From assembly GCA_028753945.1 (NCBI GenBank), contig JAPNXP010000001.1:12204501-12268500 (forward strand): a stretch of DNA of 64,000 bases, in the 5' to 3' direction. The position numbers and the translations under genes were made by a program. Positions within the stretch are counted from its first letter, which is position 1. The number at the start of each line of letters is the position of its first letter. This DNA comes from Hexactinellida sp. DTS-2022. Lineage: Eukaryota; Porifera; Hexactinellida. The notes under the pieces are model-generated. The model did not search any database. It was not told where the DNA came from and saw nothing but the letters and a program-made list of their open reading frames with translations. Positions 53,842 through 61,874 of the stretch are shown piece by piece.

Positions 53842-55622
53842 CTAGAAAATGATACAAAAAATTTTCAATTATAAGATATATTACTGGGAAAGGATTGTAT
53901 AACGTGGGGTTTTAGAAATCTCAGTTAGGGATTTAAAATAAACTATGTAGGGTAGAACTTCACCACCGGGGGATAAACTAAATTATAAACAACACTAGTA
54001 GCATTATGCTAGCTCGAAAACGGATAATCTTATCATTATAGGAGGGCATGGGTCATGCGACCCCCGCGGCATAAGTGGGCGGCCACTACTCAGCTCCCAG
54101 CCCGTCCTTCCATGATACCATCTTCCTATTGTCCTCATAGTAGTTGCAAAACGTTTAGCAGACATACATAGTATTGACTGTGATATATTATAATTTATGA
54201 ATTAAGTGAAGGAAGATTCCACCAGTACTACAATCTATGCATCTTTAGATCAATGTTTGTGATGAATATAGCCGATTTGATTACTGGGATGCGAGTGCAA
54301 CAAAAATTTTGGGTCGCAACTAGGGGTCTCAATCCCGGGATCCCGAATCCCGGGATCCCGGTCCATTTTAGCCCGGGATTAAATCCCGGGATTAGACTTT
54401 CCAATCCCGGGATCCAGATATATTATGAGTATAGCAATGATAGTGAAGCCTGATGTGAATATTATCTTCTCGCATGACATATACAGTCAGGTCTGCTTAT
54501 TATGAACAAGATTTCGTCTGATAATATGAAGATTTATTATTATGAACAAACCCTACAGTCCCAATTTAACAACTTACATAGGGGTTGTATTAAGTTGAGT
54601 TCGCTTATTATGAAGTCTCTCTATTATGAACACAATTTTTGGTCCCTTGAATGTTCATAATAAAAGAACCTGACTGTAATTATATTCTTTAATTCATTTT
54701 TATCGCTTACATTTCTCGGTAATCAATTATTCGTTACTTGTTCAATTACGTGTGGCTTTGTCATTAGGTGAATTTTTGATAACATGATGCTTTGTTTATT
54801 AACAACAATCTTGAACCATTTCATATAAATATCTATATATTAAAAGAGGAATTATTGTTTGGATGTTTGTCCGTAATTAATTGGAAAGACTACGAGTCCC
54901 AAAAAGCTGAAAATTTGCATACAGGGGTAATTTTGTACTGCGACAACGATCTATTGGTTTTTGAAACAAAATAACGGGATTATGACGTCACAGTTGCGAA
55001 AAACAGATATTTTGTACTAGCTTCCCAGTTTTGCTCCGATCTGTAGAAAATTCAAAGCATTAGACGTACACTAAATTTCTACACCTGATAGCAGTTCACG
55101 AATCCCAATTTTACTTCTGATTGTGACACAGTTAATTAATTAGTCCCTGCACTAATCAACCATAAATAGTGTATCGTACCAACACAGGTATAGCAAAGTG
55201 CAAGTGTGTGTTTGTGTGTGTGTTTGTCCAGAATTAATAGGAAAGACTACGAGTCCTAGAAAGCTGAAAATTGGCATGCATGGGTAATTTTACAAGCTGA
55301 CAACGATCTATTGGTTTCCTAAGCGAAATAACGGGATTATGACGTCATAAACGCACATATTTGGGAATAACTCATTCAGTTTTTATTCGATTCGCCCACA
55401 ATTTTAGATGATAACACAACATACAATGAGACACACGTATACCGATTTATGGGAATGTGACGTCACGTAGGAACTAATTTGGATTCTGCTCTTACACTTT
55501 TGGTTCAATCGACAAATAATTTTGTCACATTATAAAGCAGAATGTATTGCATGTCTTTGGAATTTTTTATAATTTTCGCATTTAATCTGAGCCAGGCAAT
55601 AACAAAAATGTAACCTCCAATT
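53842..55622. other. Gene-free stretch with element fragments
   Basis: Holds the CCCGGGATCCC cluster (54325-54415) and a TA-type MITE with CAGTCAGGTCTGCTTATTAT ends (54486-54677). Two diverged ~350-bp tandem blocks follow (from ~54840 and ~55195), each with TTTGTCC..AATTAAT and GACTACGAGTCC, AAGCTGAAAATT, CTATTGGTTT and AACGGGATTATGACGTCA. These blocks have the look of Helentron-like 5' ends. No exon for the PARP gene could be supported. Confidence 0.5.
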
Positions 55623-55919
55623 GCTGCATCCGAGAACTACGAAATAAAAGGACATGCCTCTGAATTAAATAAATGGACCATGGATATGTTAGAAGTGCCA
55701 AATAGCGTTCATTCATTAGTGTATAATTAATGCTGTTCAGGTATAATTTTTATAAGTAACTGTCCAAGAAATGGTTTTTCATGATTTATGAGTTCAATTA
55801 TTAATGAATAATACTAATCAAAACACAAATGCATGCAATTGACAAGTTAACATTCATATTTCTACGGCAAATATGCTATCCATTAAGCTTGCATCACAAC
55901 CTATATAGTACTTGAATAG

Positions 55920-58589
55920 TTATGAATACTTGAATTTTTTAATTTGGCGATTTTCACTATTTGAAATTGCAAGTTCTCTGAGTCTTGAGTTAACATTCCG
56001 GACTTTATTGGCTAGAATACAGTTTGCTGCAATTGATGTGATTTTACGGAGTATAGTCCATCCTTGTTGATTACAAGATCCGCACGTATCTCTCCAGCTG
56101 ACACATTGTGTATCCTCTATGTATGTAATAGCGAGTTGGATTAATATCGTTCTTGAAGGTCCTGCCAAAAACTGCTGCATCAAGCTAGAATCACCTTCTA
56201 TTGTTATATAGATCTTCAAAACAATAATAATAGCATCTATCACAATATGTGATGGCCATTTGAGGGCACCTCGATCGATAAGCTGAATGAATTTGTAAGT
56301 ATCCTTTTCATCCACAATTTCTAGCTCTTTATCCTGTGTCAGCAAGGACAAACAAGCATTGCACTTACTAGATAGTTTGAAATACGTATGGACTGCATAA
56401 CCTCCTACAAAGGCAATTGATTGAAGAAGTGAAGTTTCCAGTGTGAGGGTCGGAAAAGATTCCATTGCTAGGAGATATGTGTCTAAATTTAATGAATTTG
56501 ATGGTTCATCAGGTGGTAAGGAAAAGGATTCGATTATACCTTTTAGATTCACGTAATCCGATTCGGTTTTTTTTGAGAAACTCTTCAGTATGCTTGATAG
56601 TTTAATACGCCGTTCGCTTTCAAGTATTTGAGTAAAAGTGATATGATATTGTGCACCTGACATCATACGATACAACCTAAAGTGATGTTCAATCGGGTCA
56701 TTCTGTAATCGTGATGTGAGTACATAATCAAAACCACAGTTATGAGTGAGATGATTTACGATTTCGATCAGCGCTAGACATGAATGGGAAAAGCTAGTAA
56801 ATGTCTGAGGACTTAATTTCCCATATTTACCCTCACGAGATCTCCAACGTGCAAGCCAGTTGATAATGAGCCTGAGGAAATTGAAACGTTCATCATTATA
56901 GTGAAGAGGTCTTGAAAGCTCATCATTAAGTCGTATGTGTTTATGTGTCGTATTTATATTGAATATCTTCCAAACTTTTATAATAATGTCTAGAAATTCG
57001 CATGTCTTGCGGGATTCAAAGTCTGTTCGCTTAGAGTTGTAAATTGATAGAGCTGTAAGTGTTGATGTATCAAATATTTTCAAAGCCAGGTTGACATTTT
57101 GTCTTTCTAAAATAGTGGGCCAACAAGCCTTTGCTGTTAAGCGATGTGCCTGTTTGAGGACCGAAGTTTGCTCATTTTTGTAAAGTAATCGAACATCTTG
57201 GAATTGAGCAATATTTACTTTGTGTGTGTCGTCAAAGTTAGGAAAAATTAACGTATTTGGGTAGGCAAACGCACGCTCGTAATCTTTTAAATTGAGCCAA
57301 TTGTTTCTAATTGATTTAATTATGTGCACGAAGTCGAAGATTAAAAAGAGTTTTCTTTCTGGATCATTGGGGTGAATCACGATAGGAGATAAAGTCTTGT
57401 TATCTGTCGAAAATAATTTGAAAAAACTAACCTTAAGTGGATAGTTGTCAGTGCAGATGACTTGCACTGTCAGACCACAACATTCTACATCACAAATAAC
57501 AGATTTGACAACTGCAAATATCTCGTCAGCAGAGTTAGATGAACATGGAATTAGGCGGACAATTTGCGACCACTTTCTGGATAAGCTTGATACCATTATG
57601 GCGAAAACAGTTTTAATTGGTTCATTAGGTAACATGGAATATCCGATTATTCTTCCTCCCTTATAAGCAACGGTGGACTTGACATGTATCTCGTCCATTT
57701 GTAAAATTACATTGCGGTCTCTATCACTAAAGTCTGAAGTCGCTTGCTTAAGAAATGCTAGAAAATCGCTTTCTAAACCAAAGTTTGAATAGAGTTTTTG
57801 TAGGGTTCTTGGATGCGGTAATGATATACATCCTAGAGATTGTAAATATCTGTAGCACGCTGGAGATATGAGATGAGCTTTTAATGCCATAACTTGGGTA
57901 ATAACATTATATCTCTTCCTCTTCTTATGGACAATAAAATTATTTAATTGACATTCAATAAATTGAAGTTGAGATAATTTATGAGAATTTTCGGGATCAT
58001 CGTCATTAATTAAGTCTGGAAATTGCGTGTATAATGCACTAATAGATAGAGTAATTTGATTTGAAGCTTGTTTAATGTGATATTCAAATGAGTTCAGGTT
58101 ACTAGATATGGTGTCTGGTGTACGTTCTTCTGTAATTTCGTTCAAAAAAGTTTCTACTTGTCGGGTATCTGATAAGTTGAGTGCAAGAGGAACAGCAATA
58201 TTATCACGAAATGCCAAGACACTAAGGTTATTACTTATTGTCAAACAATATTTTACCTTCAAAGCCAGACCTGATAGTTCAGGCTGATAGATGTGAATAG
58301 TATCGAGCTCAGAATGCCAAACCATCCACTTATCAGGTAAATTAAGCGATGATATCTTCGAAATTAGGTCTTGGAAATCGTCTACTCTAAACCTTAAATC
58401 CCCCCATTTTTGTTGCTCGAGGCTTAGTTGGAGAGCTTGTGCAAATTGTTGTCCTTCTTTTGAGTCTCGTGTAAGCCGAGTAGGTCTGTCCAGAGAGGCT
58501 GTCGAAAGATATGGTGGGCATCCTGGTAAGAGAGAAGGCACTGCATTTGGACGAAGTTTTGGCCTGTTGTATGACGGTTTACTTACCAT
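55920..58589 (-). CDS. P-element transposase body (THAP9-like), 5' end replaced by MITE sequence
   Basis: 889 residues without a stop. The first ATG (58589) and first eight residues lie inside the nested MITE; element sequence starts at RPKLRPNAVPSLLPG, which includes the AVPS motif that closes a THAP domain. Body features in order: RTLQKLYSNFGL helix region, NVILQMDEIHVKSTVAYKGG (first catalytic Asp area), VQVICTDNYPLK (second), KLFLIFDFVHIIKSIRNNWL, and RLQNDPIEHHFRLYRMMSG (Glu region) before the C-terminal helices. P elements and THAP9 cut and paste with GTP as cofactor. The body looks intact; without the MITE it would join the THAP part in frame. Confidence 0.88.
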   Translation of the reverse strand: MVSKPSYNRPKLRPNAVPSLLPGCPPYLSTASLDRPTRLTRDSKEGQQFAQALQLSLEQQKWGDLRFRVDDFQDLISKISSLNLPDKWMVWHSELDTIHIYQPELSGLALKVKYCLTISNNLSVLAFRDNIAVPLALNLSDTRQVETFLNEITEERTPDTISSNLNSFEYHIKQASNQITLSISALYTQFPDLINDDDPENSHKLSQLQFIECQLNNFIVHKKRKRYNVITQVMALKAHLISPACYRYLQSLGCISLPHPRTLQKLYSNFGLESDFLAFLKQATSDFSDRDRNVILQMDEIHVKSTVAYKGGRIIGYSMLPNEPIKTVFAIMVSSLSRKWSQIVRLIPCSSNSADEIFAVVKSVICDVECCGLTVQVICTDNYPLKVSFFKLFSTDNKTLSPIVIHPNDPERKLFLIFDFVHIIKSIRNNWLNLKDYERAFAYPNTLIFPNFDDTHKVNIAQFQDVRLLYKNEQTSVLKQAHRLTAKACWPTILERQNVNLALKIFDTSTLTALSIYNSKRTDFESRKTCEFLDIIIKVWKIFNINTTHKHIRLNDELSRPLHYNDERFNFLRLIINWLARWRSREGKYGKLSPQTFTSFSHSCLALIEIVNHLTHNCGFDYVLTSRLQNDPIEHHFRLYRMMSGAQYHITFTQILESERRIKLSSILKSFSKKTESDYVNLKGIIESFSLPPDEPSNSLNLDTYLLAMESFPTLTLETSLLQSIAFVGGYAVHTYFKLSSKCNACLSLLTQDKELEIVDEKDTYKFIQLIDRGALKWPSHIVIDAIIIVLKIYITIEGDSSLMQQFLAGPSRTILIQLAITYIEDTQCVSWRDTCGSCNQQGWTILRKITSIAANCILANKVRNVNSRLRELAISNSENRQIKKFKYS

Positions 58590-59006
58590 GACAGTTTACT
58601 TACCTTTATTACTATAACAATAATTAACCATGGATACTTTCTATCCATGACGGTTTACTTACCGTCTTTGCTATGGCTTCGCACTTTATACTTCCTATTA
58701 CACATCTACACTTAGAAGGATTCACACCTCAAATTCTAATTAAAATTTCATAATTTGACATTGCATCAACATAGCATTTAATAATTTCCATATTAGCAAT
58801 AGATATTTTGGGCCATAATGACATTTTCCAATTAGAATTTGAGATGTGAATCCTTATAAGTGCAGATGCGTAATAGGAAGTATAAAGTGTGAAGCCATTG
58901 CAAAGACGGTAAGTAAACCGTCATGGATAGAAAGTATCCATGGTTAATTATTGTTATAGTAATAGAGGTAAGTAAACTGTCATGGTAAGTAAACCGTCAT
59001 ACAACA
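58565..59006. mobile_element. 442-bp near-perfect palindromic MITE inside the THAP coding region
   Basis: Ends TGTTGTATGACGGTTTACTT and exact inverse, flanked by GGCC at 58561-58564 and 59007-59010, consistent with a 4-bp target duplication. The arms continue with 'accatgacagtttacttacc' words (GGTAAGT on the other strand) and mirror each other nearly to the centre. Removing it plus one GGCC restores one THAP reading frame. Confidence 0.88.
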
Positions 59007-59257
59007 GGCCTTTCACGCAACTTTTCGGTGACACTTCCGTCAGCTTGCAAAAATTTTTCTACAGTGACAATATCCTCGGGGTGAAAGTGAAGTTGGCAAA
59101 CATATACGTGTTTAAGATTTTCAATGTCCACTCGATGAAGTGCTCTTAGCCATTGATGACGTAGTTCTGGTGGGTAAGTTGGTAGTTTAAAAACTGGTGT
59201 GTATGGCTCACCACGGTAATTACCACGAGATCCAGGTGCGGAGCACTGGTTAGGCAT
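59007..59257 (-). CDS. THAP domain of the P-type transposase (split off)
   Basis: ATG at 59257 in the usual THAP position (MPNQCSAPG). THAP features: first Cys, FKLPTYPPELRHQWLRALHR, then VYVCQLHFHPEDI with the C-x-x-H ligands. The expected second Cys of the first pair is Ser (CSAPGS instead of CxxxxC), so zinc binding may be impaired. The frame runs into the MITE and stops soon after (RERPVV). The rest of the domain is on the 58560 side. THAP domains bind the transposon ends. Confidence 0.75.
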
Positions 59258-60226
59258 CAAATTACCAAGACTGGCTAAATAAGCTAGGAAACAAGCTACA
59301 ACAACCAATTAATTATTGTTGAATGAGCAGAGGAATAGAAGTAGCTAAAATAAACCAATTATCCTGTAAAATAGACAAAGTAACTAGTTGAGTCAGAGAA
59401 AATAAGTTAATTCGTATCAGATGCGATGAGAAACATAATTATGGAAAATAATGTTAAAAAATATACCAAATTAAGTTGTAAAAGAATAATTTCTAAAAAA
59501 ATGGTTGCTTATTATTGTCGCCAAAACATTATTATAAAACCATGACGAATTATATGACAAAAATATTAAAGTAAATATATTAGATTACAATTTGTTAGCT
59601 ATAACCAATGCACTTCTAACATATCTATGGTCCATTATTTTAATTCAGAGGCATGTCCTTTTATTTCGTAGTTCACGCTGCATCATTGCACATATTGATG
59701 TTTATGATTTAATCTTCACCTACAATATTTCCGAAATTGCATACGTGATTAATCCAGTTTGGCTTCCATCAGTTTATTCTATTCGTGATGTATTTAGCTT
59801 ACGTCAATCACATAAGTATGCATAATATTTACTATCAAACGCGAAAACTATTGTATTCTTATTACAGTTCAAATACATTTGGTTATTAATTTGTACCCTT
59901 AAAAAGTCCCTTTCTGCATCTGATTTGTTTGGTTAACAGAATGCGCTTAGAGTCTCTAATGCATTGTGTATTTATTACACCTACATATTGGCTTCTATAT
60001 AAGACTATCAATGGAACCTAGGATTTCATCTAGAAATGAAATTAAATAAGTTAATTAAGTAATCTAGGATTTTAGTTCTGCCTAACGATGAGATTTATTA
60101 TGTTAATTATTGCTATCAATTAAATTTAATAATTAACTAACCCAGCTCCTGCAAAACGAATTGTTTATTGAGATGTAGAACTTTATTACTATTTATAAAT
60201 AAAATATTTTGCAACCCTGGATTTAC

Positions 60227-60307
60227 CTCTCCATAATAATGGTTTAATGGTGAGAATAAGACCGCGAAGCGGTCTTATTCTCATCTTTAAACCATTATTA
60301 TGGAGAG
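60227..60307. repeat. 81-bp near-perfect hairpin
   Basis: CTCTCCATAATAATGGTTTA at the left mirrors TAAACCATTATTATGGAGAG at the right. The inner arms GAGAATAAGACCGC and GCGGTCTTATTCTC pair around GAA. The apex GACCGCGAAGCGGTC resembles the small stems of the DINE-like 3' end. Confidence 0.85.
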
Positions 60308-60454
60308 ATTACACCCAAAGTGAGTAAATTACTTTGCAATTCAATTTACTGAAATAATTAATTGCGTATAATTTACCATTAATATAGCTGAACGAGCTAT
60401 CCTTAAGAATTATTGAGCTATTAATTAACGAGTGTTATCTTAGCGGCGGATTCA

Positions 60455-61110
60455 TCGGCGGATTCGCAGACCTCACGTTTATGCTAATAACTCAAAAAGT
60501 TTACGCTGTACGTGAAAAATTTTCACATCAGCGGGAAGATGAAAGTTGTGACAACCCATATATAATCCCAAAATGTCAAATTCCTTAAGATGACTCAGCA
60601 ATTTTCGCTCAAATTTAGACCTCGGTTTTTCCATAATAACTCAAAAATTATCCATCAAATCAAATTTTCCTTTTAATCACATGTCTATCTCACCTATGAC
60701 AACCTGTCATGCAAATTTCAAAACAAAATATTCATTTTTGAAAAAAAATTTTGAACATAAATTTCATTAAATTAATTTCACGATCTTATCGGCGGATTCG
60801 CAGACCTCACGTTTATGCTAATAACTCAAAAAGTTTACGCTGTACGTGAATTTTTTTTACATCAGCGGAAAGATGAAAGTTGTGACAACCCATATATAAT
60901 CCCAAAATGTCAAAATTCCTTAAGATGACTCAGCAATTTTCGCTCAAATTTAGACCTCGGGTTTTCCATAATAACTCAAAAATTATTCATCAAATCAAAT
61001 TTTCCTTTTAATCACATGTCTATCTCACCTATGACAACCTGTAATGCAAATTTCAAAACAAAATATTCATTTTTGAAAAAATATTATTAACATAAAATTT
61101 CACTAAAATC
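60455..61110. repeat. Two tandem 334-bp units
   Basis: Units start TCGGCGGATTCGCAGACCTC at 60455 and 60789 and are almost identical (AATAACTCAAAAAGTTTACG, AGACCTCGG(G)TTTTTCC, CACATGTCTATCTCACC). The first is preceded by a short partial repeat of its own start. It may belong to the 3' side of the OTU-transposase element. Confidence 0.85.
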
Positions 61111-61874
61111 GGCTTACAATGATGATTTCCAATATCCATAATGTTGATATGTTGTCATTTAATAATACTATTGATAAGAATGTATTTGATTTGCGTCAGT
61201 GTTCACAGGAATTAAAGTTTTAGGTACCTCTGAAGAATAATTAATGACCGCATTCCTAATTATATCAGGCTTAGTGATTACTTTCTGTAAACAAGCTTAC
61301 ATAATACAAACAACTTCATATATACAAATATATTTGGAATGCAATATTCATTAAGAGAATAGAATCAGACATATAAACAATATTATGGTTACTACAACAA
61401 TGTTAGGTATTTTAAGCATCTCCAGGTTTTTCCATTTCATTAATCTGCGTAACTTCTATCTGAATGATCTTACTTGTGGCCATGTTCCTTCTCTCCAAAT
61501 ATACGTACTATTTGCCTTTAAAGAGGGTGAATCTCATATAAATGTAAAGCAACATATTATCTCAGAATATGACTTACCAACGAGTGCATGTTATTAAAAT
61601 GGTGACAAATATTAGTAATGCTTTATATAGAAAGATCGAGATAACCAAAGTTATTCTAAAAAAGTAAGAGAACTACTTAGTAGAACATGGAAATAAAGAG
61701 AGAACTAGTTTATTGGTTTAGGATTTAACACATTAATGATAATATGCATTAATTCTTTTCACTGATACGATATTAAAAGGGCGCCATTAAATATAACAGG
61801 AAAGTACATCTACAAATTGTGGTAAAACTATTGCAACTCTTCTAAAACTCTGCCTTGTTCAATTTAAAAAATAA

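Larger units (their letters stand above)
55631..59676 (-). mobile_element. P-type (THAP9-like) transposon, complete with 8-bp duplications
   Basis: Terminal inverted repeats of ~68 bp: left from CGAGAACTACGAAATAAAAG, right inverse from CGTGAACTACGAAATAAAAG, continuing GACATGCCTCTGAATTAA and GATATGTTAGAAGTGC on both sides. Exact 8-bp duplications GCTGCATC lie at 55623-55630 and 59677-59684. It encodes a THAP domain and the P-element transposase body on the minus strand, separated by a nested palindromic MITE at 58565-59006. Confidence 0.92.
59685..61874. other. Gene-free stretch between the P element and the OTU transposase
   Basis: AT-rich. It holds a strong 81-bp hairpin (60227-60307) and two tandem 334-bp units (60455-61110). 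The frames at 59592-59825 and 61385-61597 have no recognisable domain. Confidence 0.5.

Noticed and set aside
58565..59006. Reading the palindrome as a normal intron of the transposase
   Set aside because: GTTGTA…CAACAG borders exist, but removal there shifts the frame by four bases, and the GGCC duplication fits insertion better.
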